Shown: positions 1 to 12,195, numbered from the stretch's first letter. The stretch is 64,000 nt of DNA from Acorus gramineus (GCA_030737835.1 CM060852.1:24557185-24621184); one strand, 5' to 3'. Notes: a model not told the origin generated them from the letters alone. A program made the numbers and translations.

Positions 1-1
1 C

Positions 2-3000
2 AAGCTATGGTGGCGTACGCGTTCCGAGGACGAGAGCCGCCCAGCCGTTCAGACCTGGGAGGGCCTCGTCAAGGAAATGAAGGAACAATTCTTGCCGAGC
101 AACACAGCGTGGGTTGCTCGGGATGCTCTTCGACGTCTCAAGCACACAGGCACAGTGCGGGAATACGTTAAACAGTTTTCTTCTCTCATGTTGGACATCA
201 AAAACATGTCCGAGGAAGACAAGCTGTTTAACTTCATGTTGGGGCTACAGAACTGGGCCCAGACCGAACTAAGACGCCAAGGCGTCAAGGACCTTGCCTC
301 GGCGATGGTGGCGGCAGATGCTCTTGTGGATTATAAACAATCCAATGCTTCCTCCGAGAAGGAGAGCAAAGGAAAATCCAAAGAGAAAAAGAAAGGTGGC
401 AAGATGGAAGGCAAAAAGAAGGTGGGGGAAGCCCCCACATCGAAGCAATTCAACAACAAATCCGGGAAGGACGATGGTTGCTTCCTTTGTGGCGGGCCTC
501 ACCGTGCCAGAAACTGCCCCAAGAAGGAGAAACTGAATGCCATCATTGTGGAGGAGGGTGAAACATCATCAGCCCGCGATGCTCCCCTTGTCAATCCTCT
601 GCAACTCCTGAATGCGCTGCAACGGGAGAAGGAGCACGCTCGGGGCGGGTTGATGTACGTGGAGGCATGGGTGAACGACCAACCGGTACGCGCAATGGTG
701 GACTCTGGTGCCACCCACAACTTCATCTCGGACCAGGTCGTGGGCAAACTTGGGCTCTCTCTCATGAAGGAGTACAGCCGCATCAAAGCGGTCAACTCAG
801 AGGCGAGGCCCATCGTGGGCACGGCCAGAGGCACCAAATTGCGCGTAGGTACGTGGGTCGGACACACTGACTTCATTGTTGTTCCATTGGATGATTTTCA
901 GGTCATCCTCGGCATGGAATTTTTGGTGTTGGCAAAGGCTTCGGTACTGCCACACCTGCAAGGCGTATTCATCATGGGTGGTGACACGCCAAACTTTGTC
1001 CCTTCGGAAGTGGACAAAAAGATGACCGACGGCATGATCTCGGCGCTGCAATTGAAAGATGGCGTTCGGAAGGGCCAAGTCACTTACTTGGCGGTCCTAG
1101 TGGAAAAAGAGGATGGCCCTTCTACCGAGATGCCGGATGAATTCGATCATCTGCTCAAGGAGTTCGCGGACGTTATGCCTCCGGAACTCCCACGGAAGCT
1201 GCCCCCTCGACGCGAGATAGACCACGCAATCGAGTTGATGCCTGGAGCAAAACCTCCAGCCTTCGCGCCGTACAAAATGCCCCCCGTGCATTTGGAGGAG
1301 TTGCGCAAGCAACTAAACGGCTTACTGGAGTCGGGGCAATTACGTCCATCAAAGGCCCCGTATGGTGCACCAGTACTATTCCAAAAGAAGGCGGATGGCA
1401 CGCTTCGCATGTGCGTGGACTACCGGGCACTGAACAAGGTGACAGTGAAGAACAAGTACCCAGTACCGAATGTGGAGGAAATCTTCGACCGATTGGGGAA
1501 GGCACGCTTCTTCACGAAGCTCGACCTTCGTTCCGGGTACTGGCAAGTACGGATCGCAGAGGGTGACGAAGCCAAAACTGCTTGTGTAACAAGATATGGT
1601 TCATTTGAATTTCTTGTCATGCCTTTTGGGCTCACTAACGCCCCTGCAACTTTCTGTACTTTAATGAATAATGTTTTTCGTGGGTACCTTGATCGTTTTG
1701 TTGTTGTGTACTTAGATGATATAGTTGTCTACAGTAAGACTCTGTCGGAACATGTTGCACATGTGCGGCAAGTCTTCTCCAAATTGAGGGAGCACAACCT
1801 TTATCTAAAGCCAGAAAAATGTGCCTTCGCACAACAGGAAATCGGCTTCCTGGGGCACATTGTGGGGAACGGCTCAGTGAGGATGGACCAGAGGAAAATT
1901 CAGGCCATTTGTGAATGGCCAGAACCCAAGCGAGTGACGGAGCTTCGCTCGTTCCTTGGACTTGCGAATTACTATCGCAAGTTCATCAAGAATTACTCCA
2001 AGAAGGTAGCTTCGCTGACGGATTTGCTCAAAAAGGACCGGGCATGGTGCTGGTCCCCCGAATGCCAGGAGGCATTCGATCGGTTGAAGCGGGCGGTGGT
2101 GTCGGAACCAATTTTGCACCTCCCAGATTTCGAGTTGCCATTCGAAGTCCAGACAGACGCCTCTGACTATGCCATTGGTGGGGTGTTGGTGCAAAATGGG
2201 CACCCAGTTGCCTTCGAGAGTCGGAAGCTCAATGACACCGAGAAGCGATACTCGGTGCATGAGAAAGAGATGACAGCAGTCATCCATTGCTTGCGGGTGT
2301 GGCGACATTACTTGTTGGGCAGCAAGTTCGTGGTCAAGACCGACAATGTTGCCACAAGCTACTTCGCGACGCAGAAGAAGCTGTCCCAGAAACAAGTACG
2401 TTGGCAGGAATTCTTGGCCGAGTATGATTATATACTCGAGTACAAACCCGGCAAAAGCAACCTGGTTGCGGATGCCTTGAGTCGGAGAGGAGCAGAGTCG
2501 ATGATCGCCTCACTGGTCACCCAAGCAGGAAGCGATATGCTGGACAAGATCAAGGCCGAAAGCGCCAAAGATCCGGTGACCTTAAAACTCCTCAAGCAAG
2601 TTGCGGAGGGTGTGATTCGTCGCTTCTGGGTAGAAGATGGAGTGCTCTATGCCAAAGGACGAAGACCCTATGTCCCAAAGAGTGGTGGACTGCGCCAAAT
2701 GCTGTTGAAGGAGTCACATGATGCATTGTGGGCAGGGCACCCAGGGCAGGAGCGCACTCTTGCACTTCTGTCTTCAAGCTTCTATTGGCCCGGGATGGAG
2801 GCGGATGTTGATGCGTACGTCCGAACGTGTCTTGTGTGCCAACAAGACAAGACGGAGAGGAAAAGACCAGCGGGTACCCTTGAGCCTCTCCCGATCCCAT
2901 CCAGACCGTGGGAGAGCGTATCGATGGACTTCATCAACGGATTGCCCAAGGTGGGGGAATTCGTGTCCATCCTGGTCGTGGTGGATCGGTTCTCGAAGTA

Positions 3001-4057
3001 CGCTACCTTCATCCCGGCACCAAAAGAATGCCCCGCGGAAACCACAGCCAAGCTTTTCCTACAGAATGTGGTCAAGCAGTGGGGGATTCCGCTGGACATT
3101 GTCAGTGATCGCGACCCGCGTTTCACTGGACGATTCTGGACAGCACTCTTCGAGATGTTGGGCACCAAACTCAACTTCTCGACGAGTAATCATCCGCAGA
3201 CTGATGGTCAAACAGAGCGTGCCAATGCTTTGCTGGAGGAATACTTGCGGCATTATGTGCTAGCAAACCAGCAAAATTGGGTAGAACTCCTGGACGTGGC
3301 CCAATTTTGCTATAACCTGCAGCAAAGTTCCTCTACGGGACAGAGTCCGTTCGAGATAGCCACCGGACAACAACCCTTCACTCCTCCAGAAGTTGCCAAA
3401 CAGAAGGAGCAGGGGCGTTGTCCTGCAGCGTATCGGTTCGCCAGGGCGCGACACGAACGGATAGATGAGGCACGGGACTGTCTGGCCAAGGCAGTACGGA
3501 GGATGAAGAAAGGGGCGGATGAGCGCCGACGGCCGGTCGAGTTCCAAGTTGGAGAAAAGGTTTTGCTAAAACTCACTCCCCAAATTTGGAAGAAGATCAA
3601 CCGGAAGACAGCGCATAAGGGACTCATCCCCCGCTATGACGGACCATTCGTGATTACGAGACGGATTGGTCGCCTTGCATACCGGTTGGAGTTACCCAAC
3701 CGAATCAAGGTCCATCCGGTCTTTCATGTGAGCTTCTTGAAGCGGTACCAGGAAGATCCAAGTGATCCTCAGCGTTCCCTTCCGAAGCGGGCACCACCGA
3801 GCATCAGGACGCAGTTCGATCGAGAAGCGGAGGCCATTCTCGGCCATAGAGACGAGGGCCAAAGCAAAAAGAATCGGCGAACATACTTCCTGGTGAAGTG
3901 GAAGAATGCCCCAGCAGAAGAAGCTTCATGGGAAAAAGACACTACGCTCTGGCAGTTTGAAGACCTGATCCAGGCGTATCTCAGATCACTTCCGACGAGG
4001 GCGTCGGGCTCTTCCGGTGGGGGTGGTTTGTCACACCCCCACAAGAGCCAGGCATAA
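2..4057 (+). CDS. Chromovirus Gag-Pol polyprotein (partial at 5' end)
   Basis: One open frame runs from the window edge to position 4057. The sequence upstream of the first in-window ATG (77) still reads as Gag (retrotransposon gag core), so the true start lies outside. Parts in order, in residues counted from the ATG at 77: end of Gag 1-100; a lysine-rich linker; CCHC zinc knuckle near 134-150; aspartic protease with VDSGATHNF near 208; reverse transcriptase with the YLDDIVVYS catalytic box near 545; RNase H with TDAS near 693; integrase with an H2C2 zinc domain (about 880-925) and a D,D-E core from about 949; chromodomain about 1268-1315. The protein copies element RNA into DNA and inserts it, and chromodomains in this group are thought to direct insertion toward particular chromatin. 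The frame ends just inside the LTR, as is common in chromoviruses. It looks whole within the window. Confidence 0.9.
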   Translation, partial: KLWWRTRSEDESRPAVQTWEGLVKEMKEQFLPSNTAWVARDALRRLKHTGTVREYVKQFSSLMLDIKNMSEEDKLFNFMLGLQNWAQTELRRQGVKDLASAMVAADALVDYKQSNASSEKESKGKSKEKKKGGKMEGKKKVGEAPTSKQFNNKSGKDDGCFLCGGPHRARNCPKKEKLNAIIVEEGETSSARDAPLVNPLQLLNALQREKEHARGGLMYVEAWVNDQPVRAMVDSGATHNFISDQVVGKLGLSLMKEYSRIKAVNSEARPIVGTARGTKLRVGTWVGHTDFIVVPLDDFQVILGMEFLVLAKASVLPHLQGVFIMGGDTPNFVPSEVDKKMTDGMISALQLKDGVRKGQVTYLAVLVEKEDGPSTEMPDEFDHLLKEFADVMPPELPRKLPPRREIDHAIELMPGAKPPAFAPYKMPPVHLEELRKQLNGLLESGQLRPSKAPYGAPVLFQKKADGTLRMCVDYRALNKVTVKNKYPVPNVEEIFDRLGKARFFTKLDLRSGYWQVRIAEGDEAKTACVTRYGSFEFLVMPFGLTNAPATFCTLMNNVFRGYLDRFVVVYLDDIVVYSKTLSEHVAHVRQVFSKLREHNLYLKPEKCAFAQQEIGFLGHIVGNGSVRMDQRKIQAICEWPEPKRVTELRSFLGLANYYRKFIKNYSKKVASLTDLLKKDRAWCWSPECQEAFDRLKRAVVSEPILHLPDFELPFEVQTDASDYAIGGVLVQNGHPVAFESRKLNDTEKRYSVHEKEMTAVIHCLRVWRHYLLGSKFVVKTDNVATSYFATQKKLSQKQVRWQEFLAEYDYILEYKPGKSNLVADALSRRGAESMIASLVTQAGSDMLDKIKAESAKDPVTLKLLKQVAEGVIRRFWVEDGVLYAKGRRPYVPKSGGLRQMLLKESHDALWAGHPGQERTLALLSSSFYWPGMEADVDAYVRTCLVCQQDKTERKRPAGTLEPLPIPSRPWESVSMDFINGLPKVGEFVSILVVVDRFSKYATFIPAPKECPAETTAKLFLQNVVKQWGIPLDIVSDRDPRFTGRFWTALFEMLGTKLNFSTSNHPQTDGQTERANALLEEYLRHYVLANQQNWVELLDVAQFCYNLQQSSSTGQSPFEIATGQQPFTPPEVAKQKEQGRCPAAYRFARARHERIDEARDCLAKAVRRMKKGADERRRPVEFQVGEKVLLKLTPQIWKKINRKTAHKGLIPRYDGPFVITRRIGRLAYRLELPNRIKVHPVFHVSFLKRYQEDPSDPQRSLPKRAPPSIRTQFDREAEAILGHRDEGQSKKNRRTYFLVKWKNAPAEEASWEKDTTLWQFEDLIQAYLRSLPTRASGSSGGGGLSHPHKSQA

Positions 4058-4935
4058 AATGCACGAGAGGCGCGCAGTGGGGGACGGGTTGCACGACTCG
4101 TTGGCGCGCTTAGACAGACAGCTCGTGCAGACGTGGGTTACGTAAGAACGTGCACGGGTATGGGGCGAGCTCGTGCACAGACACCGGCAGGTGTCCGGAC
4201 AACTCCCTCGGGAATACCGGGAAGTTGGCGTATAACACCGATAGAGACTCGGACAACGGTACGGGCACCCGGGGTGCAATGACCGGGTGTGTCCGAGCAA
4301 AGGCGTGCTCCAAGACACAGACGGGTGCGCAATGACTCGTGGGGCACGTGACCACTGAGACACGATGGAATGTGGGCGAAGTGGGGAAAGCGTTGCACAC
4401 GTGGACTCGCCACGAACGCAATCAGTTGCAGACAAGCAAGAGTGGGCAGTTGGCGCCTGGTGGGCGGTTATGCCACGGAAGCTGGCGGTTGCAAGGATGC
4501 GGTTGGCGAGATGCGTGCGTGGGCAAAGACGTGGTGCGCAAGGGCCACGCATGAAGCACGACTGATCACGAACCCCTGCGTGGGTATTCAGTTATGTAAC
4601 CGTGCGGCAGTTAGCCCCTGCGTGGGTAGTCGGTTATGTAACCGTGCCGTAGTGGCCCCTGCGTGGGCAAATTCAGTTTTGTATGCTTATATAAGTCTGG
4701 GCATGCGATTGAAGCAGCCAGACCGACAAGTGTATTCCTTATTTGAGTGAATTAAGGAAAAAATGGTGTTTGCCCGAAAACAGTGTGTTCCTTGTGTGCC
4801 GTAGTGTGTTTTGCCTTCTTTTTTGTGGAAGAAAATAAAAAGTTTGAGAAAAGGAAGGGAGAGGAGGAGAAAAATGTAAGGAGGATTTTGATTTAGTGAA
4901 AGAGCACTGCATATTGGGGTGGTAGAGACCACACT
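4029..4935 (+). repeat. 3' LTR of the chromovirus
   Basis: It begins TGTCACAC directly after a purine-rich tract (GGTGGGGGTGGTT). A TATA box (TATATAAG) lies near 4688. Position 4935 is an estimate for the right end, because no second LTR or target duplication is visible. Confidence 0.6.
4572..4685 (+). repeat. Short direct repeats in the LTR U3, upstream of TATA
   Basis: About two and a half copies of a roughly 43-bp unit, each starting CCCCTGCGTGGG and containing GTTATGTAACCGTGC, end just before the TATA box. The position fits promoter/enhancer repeats of a plant LTR; that role is inferred. Confidence 0.6.
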
Positions 4936-5945
4936 CTCCTTAGTTAATTTTTTTTTCATTTCTATTTTTACATTATAAGTTTGAATACATAGAGTTTAGT
5001 GTATTATAAAAGTTATTCACTATTTTGGTTTTTGTAATGTTTTATGAGAAAACATTTGGAATATGGTTTAGATTATTCTGCTTTTATGTGAAGTCAAAGA
5101 GTTGTAAAAATATTTCAAATGCTTAAAATTTTAAATAATTATTTAATTATAAATGTTGGGTCAATATTTAATTATAATTCAGTATTTAATATAAATGTTG
5201 GGTTAAATCATGGGTGTTAGGTTAGATCATAAATTAAAAAATCACACAGTTTATGAGTTAGGTCATTCGGATCTCGGGTTCATAGGATCGATTCGGGGTG
5301 AACCCATACCTGAATCATTTTGATTGTCAGGTCCTTCAAATCGAGTATTTACGCATTTTATCGGGTCGACTGTTGACAAGTCTAATTGTATGTCACTACA
5401 TGGGGCGCATCTATCCCCACCAAAGGTTTATCTTAACCCACCATAAAAAAAAGGTGTTTGGCTGCAATCCAGGTCGACCAAAACTTGGTCATCATTTCAG
5501 GTTTTTGGCAATCGGACTTGGTTGTTATTTCAGGTTTGGGACAATTGGACTTGATCGTTATTTAAGGAACTTGGTCGTCATTTCAGATTCGTTATTTAAG
5601 AAACTTGATCGTCATTTCAGATTTTAAGCTATCGAATTTAATCGTCATTTTAAATTTTAGAGAATCGAAATCGATCTAATAGAATCCAATGGTGGGTAAA
5701 GGAAATCCCTCGGTGGGAATGGACGTGCCCCACTATGTGACCTGCTTTTAGCATTTGTACGAACTAGTTAGGAATATCATTCCGATTCTACGGGGACAGT
5801 TTTTTAAACTTTTATTTGTAAAGGGGCAATCCGTAATTTCCCCCGACTACGCTTGACCCGTCGATCTCTTCAACCCTCACCGACTCATCACTTCAAAAAA
5901 AAAAAAAAAAAACTCATCTCCCCCGTCGTCACTTAAAAGAACAGC
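4936..5945. other. AT-rich spacer with a degenerate tandem repeat
   Basis: No gene is seen. About six degenerate copies of a ~30-bp unit with the core TTGGTCGTCATTTCAG lie at roughly 5480-5660. The last 200 bp should hold the TAF11 promoter, but I see no convincing TATA box. A poly-A run lies at 5896-5911. Confidence 0.5.
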
Positions 5946-5954
5946 AAACCCTAA
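5946..5954 (+). promoter_or_regulatory. telo-box (AAACCCTAA) in the TAF11 5' leader
   Basis: An exact AAACCCTAA lies 48 bp before the TAF11 start codon. Telo-boxes recur near the transcription starts of plant genes for transcription and translation machinery. The match is direct; function here is inferred. Confidence 0.4.
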
Positions 5955-6001
5955 CAGTGGAATCTGAATCAGTCAGTGGATCACTATTGTGTCTTCCAAA
6001 G

Positions 6002-6298
6002 ATGATGAAGGACCCCTTCGAAGCCGCTTACGAAGAGGAGTCTCCGCCGGAATCCCCCACACTCGCCGAGGACGAGGCGGCCCCTCCTACCTCCACCGCC
6101 GTTGACGGCAACGAGGAGGACGCCGACGTACGGCCACCTCGGGCCCCGTCAGGGGCGGAGGCGATGCCGGTCCCCCCATCGTCGGCCACCGCCGGAGGGA
6201 AGGGCAAGGAGGAGGAGGAGGAAGAGGAGGATGAGAACATGGAGGTCGAGCTCGGCAAGTACTCCGGCGATCCCCACAAGACTGCTAAGATGCAGTGC

Positions 6299-6361
<63 letters not shown>

Positions 6362-9300
6362 CCCTCCCCCTCTGAAAGTATTTTTTAATTTTTTTTTTAA
6401 TTTTTTAAAAAAATTTAGGGCAATATTGTCACAGTTTACGGAGGAGCAGATGAGTAGGTACGAGTCATTCAGGAGATCTGGATTCCAAAAATCTAACATG
6501 AAAAGGGTATGCTTTTGTTCTCTGATTAGATGATTGTGTTTTGTGTGATGTGATCGTTCTTGATTTTTTTGTTCCTGGATTTGGTTTGGGAAATATGGTT
6601 GAGATTATGATTGCTTGAATGTTGATGGGTTTGAGTAGAGGTGATAATATTTTGATGATCTTTATTTTTGAACTGAGATGATCATTATTGAGGATCATTT
6701 ATTTTGGAGGATCATGCATGTTTTACAGGATTTTGTATCTGATGTTATTATAGTGTAGATGGGGATCATGCATTTTGGAATGGAAATGTGACTTAGCATG
6801 GGCACAAAATGAAATTGCTTGTCCAGCCATGTAAGAGCCAACTTATAGAAAATAAGCTTTGTTCTTTGTTTGGTGCAATGGAGGGATTTGATATGTGCCA
6901 AATACCATTGTCACAAGGCACTTGATACCTTTCCGAATGTAGAGAAAAGTTCGCGATTAGATACCTCCCATATTAATCGGCGAAACATACTTCAACAATG
7001 CATCTAGCACTTCAAAATCTGGCTATTTATTTAATTTGGATGATTTATTATATTTTTATAATTTAAAACTAATCCTAACTACTGTCGCTGCTTTCACACC
7101 CAACGTAAAAGTTTTTTTGTGTATTTACTAATGACAATACACCTACTGGATAGTTTAATTGTCTTCGTGCTTACTGTACTTCTCTTGTATGATTTACAAA
7201 TGACATGTATAGTATTAAATGAAACCCTTGCCGAATATCTGCCATATGCGAAAGTTATGACTATGCCAAACACAATATTTCTCCTTTACCTTGTATCCTA
7301 TGTTTTGTAGTGCTGACCAATATATGCAACCTGATCAAAATGCTTGTCTCATAGCTCACTCAGGGAAAACATTTTGCATTTTGCATTTTAGACTTGTTCG
7401 ATTTTTCTTTTGTTATAACAATAAAATGTTGTTGATTTTGAATGATCAACTGGAGTTTGGCTTTGGGGTTAGTGGGGGGGCATTCAGTGTGTGCCAAATA
7501 TTGGTCCTTCACTACTTGATGTCATTGTTCTCTCTCAATATTTGATATTCTTTGGGCTTATTTAAGACCAAGTTTTTATTTGTAGCATGCTCATATGCAA
7601 ACTGTTATCAAGAAGGATTTGTTGTTCATTGGCCAAACTACTTTATGAAAGAGCGTGTTCGATTTGTAGACATTGTTTCCCTGGAGCTTCCACAAGATTC
7701 CACTAGTTAATGGTACATTTATGAGCCTTAAAGTAACCTATATATGCTAATGTTTTGAAGTCCTCTTGAGGATAACCTGTAATTTGTAATGTTGATCCAC
7801 ATATGAAACTTGAAATAACTAAGACTTGAGGATAACCTGGCCATCTCCAGCCCTTTCTCAAACCTATACCCAAATTTCACTTGAAATTTGAGTAAAAGCT
7901 TGATTTGATATGATATGTCTCCAACCATCACTTTATGTTTTACTTAAATCTTTTAAAAAATTCACATCTTATTCTAATTATTTCCCATAAAAATTTTCAA
8001 AAGTCTTTTCCTCAAACATTTTTACTATTCAATTTTTCTTCCCTTCAAGATATTTAAATTTAAAAATTATTATCATTCAATTTTTTGAAAAAATATATAT
8101 ATATATATATTTTTGTTGAAGTAAAAATAAGAAGTTAAAAAACAAAGATGAAAACTTAAGAAAGAAGACCACTTTTTTTTTTTGGGTGGGAAGGGGGGGG
8201 CGGGGTGTAGGTTTAAGAGATGGCGAGAATTTTGGAGGATGGGAAGACATCTAATATAATTCAACTGAAGGTGGAGTTGAAGGGAAAAAAAATCACATTG
8301 GAAAAAAATGTAGAGATAAAAGAAAATAAGTGATGTTGAAATTTGGTTAAAGATTTGAGTCTCCCTTGATTTGGGTAAAGATTTGAGTAAAAGCTTAATT
8401 TGGTATAGGTATGGGTAAATGATTGGAGAGGGTTTTGGATGATTTTTACTCGAATTTAAATTTGAGTAAGGGTTTGGGTATAGGATTGAAGATGCTCTAA
8501 CCTGTTTGTGAACACCCCCCCCCCCCCCCCCCCCCCATGAAGGAGGTAGGGTAAACTAAGACTTGTGGTGCATATGATTGAACAAAGAATGAAATGCTTC
8601 TGTGGATCTATAAAAGCTGAAAAAATGTTCTATTTAAACATGGTTTGAGCAGGGTTGATATGTGCTAACCTTTTCTTCCTTCATAACCTGATTTGTTGTC
8701 TTATATTAGTTATTTTGGTAGTCACTTGTGAGTTATGATTGTCTAGTATGCCCTAATATTCAAACTGTCATCAAGGGACGTGTTATGCATTGGACCAGAT
8801 TGGTTTAAAAAGGTTGATGTTGATTCTTAATGTTAGAAGTATATAGAGCTTCCTCACAATTCAGTAGTCAACGGTGCATGCATAAACATGAAGTAACTAA
8901 TATATTGTCTAGAAGTTATAAAATGCTTTATCCTACTGAATCCGTAAATGCATGAGTGAGAATTTTTCACAGCATTTTGAAGTTTCATAAAATCTTTGTT
9001 TGCTGAATTGATTGCAGCTCTTGGTGAGCATCACTGGATCTCAGAAGATATCAATGCCAATGACGATTGTGGTATCAGGGATCGCCAAAATGTTTGTTGG
9101 TGAGCTCATCGAAACAGGCAAGCAGCTCTTTCTTTTTTCCATATCAATCAATCTTTTCCTCCTCGGTTGAGAAAATTTCACATATACATTTCTGATTCTC
9201 AGAACATGTGTAAAAAGAAAGGAAGGGAAAGTTTTCTCATCTTTCTTGAAATTTTGCAGGAAGGATTGTGATGACTGAGAGGAGGGAGAGTGGGCCTCTC

Positions 9301-9387
9301 CGGCCATGCCATATTCGGGAAGCTTTTCGGAGGCTGAAGCTGGAAGGGAAGGTACCAAGACGGTCAGTGCCCAGACTATTTCGATAG
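6002..9387 (+). CDS. TAF11: TFIID subunit 11 (TAF11), four coding exons
   Basis: Coding exons: 6002-6294, 6419-6506, 9018-9117 and 9260-9387. They give 609 nt and 202 residues plus stop, close to other plant TAF11 proteins. TAF11 is a TFIID subunit that pairs with TAF13 through a histone fold and helps TBP bind core promoters in the nucleus. Residues 1-98 are a variable N-terminus opening MMKDPFEAAYEEESPPESP, with an acidic run at 70-80. From residue 99 the conserved TAFII28 domain follows (ILSQFTEEQMSRYESFRRS, then SQKISMPMTIVVSGIAKMF, then RPCHIREAFRRLKLEGK), ending at the usual SVPRLFR. The start is the first ATG of a tandem pair; no earlier in-frame ATG exists. Introns are 124, 2511 and 142 nt with phases 2, 0 and 1. 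Intron 3 has a GC donor. No disabling change is visible, so the gene looks functional. Family assignment rests on recognised protein similarity; exon joins are inferred from reading frame and splice sites. Confidence 0.95.
6300..6359 (+). repeat. (CT)n microsatellite in TAF11 intron 1
   Basis: About 30 uninterrupted TC/CT dinucleotides start 5 nt after the 5' splice site and fill almost half of the 124-nt intron. Confidence 0.95.
7840..8497. mobile_element. hAT-like MITE in TAF11 intron 2
   Basis: The ends are imperfect inverted repeats (left GGCCATCTCCAGCCCT, right end reverse complement GAGCATCTTCAATCCT). They are flanked by TAACCTG at 7833-7839 and 8498-8504, which becomes an 8-bp duplication with one mismatch if extended. 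Subterminal TTTGAGTAAAAGCTT copies occur at both ends. No transposase is present. The hAT label rests on duplication length and terminus style. Confidence 0.65.
8515..8536. repeat. Poly-C run of 22 bases in TAF11 intron 2
   Basis: A 22-base uninterrupted cytosine run just right of the MITE. The complementary G22 could form a quadruplex. Confidence 0.95.
9118..9259 (+). other. TAF11 intron 3 with GC-AG boundaries
   Basis: The reading frame requires exon 3 to end at ACAG|GCAAGC and exon 4 to begin after TTTTGCAG. The donor dinucleotide is GC, in the strong context typical of the minor GC-AG class (AG|GCAAG). No nearby GT donor keeps the conserved protein sequence. Confidence 0.85.
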
Positions 9388-9670
9388 AATTATAAATGTT
9401 AAAGACTATAGTTATCGTAGTTACCAAACCTTCTTAAGTAAAAAAGTCTGCTCTACAGAGCGCACTATATAGTCGGCTCCAGTAAATGACATAACAGTGA
9501 TGTCTTAAAATCAAAATCTATGATGTGATGCCCATCCATAGCCTTCAATTGCTCTGGTTACATGAATCACTAAAACTGTGTGTCAACATTATTGCTTGTT
9601 ATGTCTTTATTTTTGTGCATTTATCCATGTCCAACTCTTCCCTCAGCTTATATGTCTATCTATATCTATA
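9388..9670. other. TAF11 3' flank
   Basis: AT-rich sequence that should contain the TAF11 3' UTR. I see no canonical AATAAA close to the stop codon. A short TATC-type repeat begins near 9655. Confidence 0.4.
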
Positions 9671-10940
9671 TCTATCTATATACTAATGTGAAGTGTTTTC
9701 AATGTGTATGTAACACAATTTTACATATTTACCCCTAATAAATTTGTTAAAGTATATTATTATCCCGAATCAATATTTATTATCTTAATCTTATCCGAGG
9801 ATTTTAAAGATATATTAAATGAATAGTGGTGTCATGTTATCATATTTTTTCTGTTATTATTGTTTATTAGATTTACATTAAGATAATAATGAAATATATA
9901 TAATAAAGAGGTAATTTCGAGTCAAATATAAGTTTAAACATTTGATCTCACTTTTCATCTTCAAATGATTATTTTTGGGAAAAATCTATTTCTGTCATAA
10001 GCTGCTATGGATCATCCCAATCTGACTTATATTTGAAAAGTGATGAATTTTTAAAGAATTTTGGAAATAATTTAATTCTTGTTTTTTTTTTTTTTTTGTC
10101 TCTGTACATAAATTGAATAATAATATCCATATCCACCAAATAATAATGTTTTTTTTTATATATATACCTCTGAAAAATCACATTTGAGTAAAATATCATT
10201 AAAGAGTTGTTATTTCTTATAAAGGTGCAACTTGCGCGGGTTGGGTTGGGTTGGAGCTCAACCCAAATCCAACCTGTGATGTTTTGTTATGTTCCGGTTG
10301 GGTTCAGGTTGGATTAGGTTCGAGTTGGGCTTGGGTTGGATTCTGGTTTGACATAAAACTTTGCATGAGTTAATTTTCTTCAAAACAAAAATTAAAAAAT
10401 GAATAATATATAGAAACTATAGAAGTTGAAGAATAAATTGTACAATTCAAATTTTATTATGCACATTAAAAAATTATAATTTTACTTAGAACATTTTATT
10501 TAGGTATGAAAACTTCGGGTTAGGGTTACCCAAGTCCTCAACCCAAACTCAACCCAGCCTAAGCTCAGGTTGTTTCGATTCGGACTCTGGTCAAACTCGA
10601 ACACTAAAACTCTTAACTCAAACCTGACTAAATTTTTAATTGGGTCGAGTTCAACCCATCCAAGTTGTACCCCTAACTCTAAAGGATTTAAATTGTACAT
10701 AAACATTATTTTTTTTATCCTCTCAAGCGATATTGGTGGTTTTAAAGTTTCAAATGAGGTATTTTTACAGTATAAAGTTGATGGAATAGTATATATGAAA
10801 AAAACAAATTCACTTTTAGTTGTAACATGATATATTATATCACATATAAATAGATTAAAAAAATTTGCGGTATTGCTTGTGAGGAGCTTTTTCAAAATAT
10901 TTTTTTTATTTATTCGCACATTGTGTTTGAGGGAATACTA
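9671..10940 (+). repeat. AT-rich repeat copy A (Helitron-like candidate)
   Basis: Starts TCTATCTATATACTAATG and is followed head to tail by a related copy at 10941. Shared stretches include AAATTTGTTAAAGTATATTA, the GGTTGGGTT-rich segment near 10240, and GATATATTATATC near the right end. The TC...ACTAAT start recalls plant non-autonomous Helitrons, but no clear CTRR terminus with hairpin is visible, so the class is unproven. Confidence 0.5.
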
Positions 10941-11130
10941 CCATATACTAATGGGAAGTGTTTTCAGTTGTATGGAACACAATTTTACATATTAAATTTG
11001 TTAAAGTATATTATTATCTAAAATTAATATTTAGTCTACTAATCTTATCTTAGAATTTTAAAGATATATTGAATGATGGTGGTGATTGTGCTACATCATC
11101 GTATTTTTTATTTTATTTTTTTATTAGATT

Positions 11131-11354
11131 GTGTTTTTGGACGTGAGGTTGAAACACTGAGATTATTAAAATTTTATATTCCAAACTCAGTTTTTTAAAA
11201 TTTATGTTTTATTAGATTTTTAACAGCAATAGTTTTTGGCCTAAAAAGGAAAATTTTGGTTTGAAAAACTAAACGCTGAAAATGTGTTTAGATTTGAGTT
11301 GAGAATTTTTAACTTTTCAAACGCAGAATCTATCTAAACTCATCCAAATGGTCC
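11131..11354. mobile_element. hAT-like MITE, 224 bp
   Basis: Present in repeat copy B and absent from copy A. It is flanked by ATTAGATT (11123-11130) and ATTAGAAT (11355-11362), an 8-bp duplication with one mismatch. The ends are weak inverted repeats around GTTTTTGGACGTGAG and GGACCATTTGGATGAG (right end, reverse complement). No coding capacity. Confidence 0.65.
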
Positions 11355-11539
11355 ATTAGAATAAATAGGTAATTTCATGTTAAATATGAGTTTCAACATT
11401 TTATCATACTTTCATCTTCAAGTAATCATTTTCGGGAAAAAAATCTATTTTTACAGTCATAAGTATATATTGAAATTTTTTTTCAACGAGCTATTGATCA
11501 CCCCAATCTGAGTTATACTTGAAAAGTTATGAATTTTTT

Positions 11540-12195
11540 GGGCCATGTTTGATTCATGTTATTCTGTAATTAAAATCAATGCATGAGTGAAAATATGATG
11601 GAATCAAATTCCCACCGTTTTTTATGGTAACCTTAAATTTCATCTGGAATCTTAAATGAGATTACTATTTTACCATTTACAAATTAATTAAATTATTATA
11701 TACATCTTTTCTAAAAATAAATAGCCTCTTATTTTTTTACCTGTCATTTATATATTCATTTGATTTTATAACTAAAAAACTCTGTTATAAATGGTATATG
11801 TGATGTGAAAATCTCATCTGTGTATCAGATATTGATTTATGTTATTGAATTCAGCTTTTATTTTTATAGATTGTTCTAGATATTATTATAATTGGTATAA
11901 TAGTTTTTATTTATTTGCATTCGTTAAATATTTATAAAAAAAATACTCTTTTTCTATAATTTTGATATGAGTAAAAGAAATAAATTTTGCAAATATATAT
12001 ATATAATAGTAAGGGTATTTTAGATATTTAAATTAAATTCATTATCATTTTTCATATGTGAACCAAACACTGGAAAGTGAATTTTTAGATAAATCAACTA
12101 GCGAATCAAACAATTTGATGAAATCTAGATTCTTAGTAAAATAATTATGGGGTAAAGTAATTCCACCAAAAAAATAACACGAATCAAACGGGGTC
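11540..12195. mobile_element. Tourist/PIF-Harbinger-like MITE, ~656 bp
   Basis: Present in copy B and absent from copy A. The termini read GGGCCATGTTTGATTCATG and, reverse-complemented from the right, GACCCCGTTTGATTCGTG. Such ends recall Tourist MITEs. The target duplication would be TTA, but only the right copy is intact, so class and edges are approximate. Confidence 0.6.

Larger units (their letters stand above)
1..4935 (+). mobile_element. Ty3/gypsy chromovirus, 3' portion (5' end outside window)
   Basis: LTR retrotransposon in gypsy order (gag, protease, reverse transcriptase, RNase H, integrase, chromodomain) followed by a 3' LTR. The 5' LTR, primer site and start of gag lie left of the window. 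The C-terminal chromodomain makes it a chromovirus. The zinc knuckle ([13 protein letters not shown]) resembles those I associate with the Galadriel lineage, but that placement is a guess. The visible coding part looks whole. The right end is approximate because the 5' LTR is not available for comparison. Confidence 0.9.

Noticed and set aside
5957-6001. Upstream GTG as a start for TAF11
   Set aside because: The host is a eukaryote, so the first in-frame ATG at 6002 is used. It also matches the usual MKDPFEAA-type N-terminus.
10500-10919. Frames of 80-140 residues on both strands
   Set aside because: They lie inside the AT-rich repeat copy A and overlap each other. Copy B has no equivalent frame.
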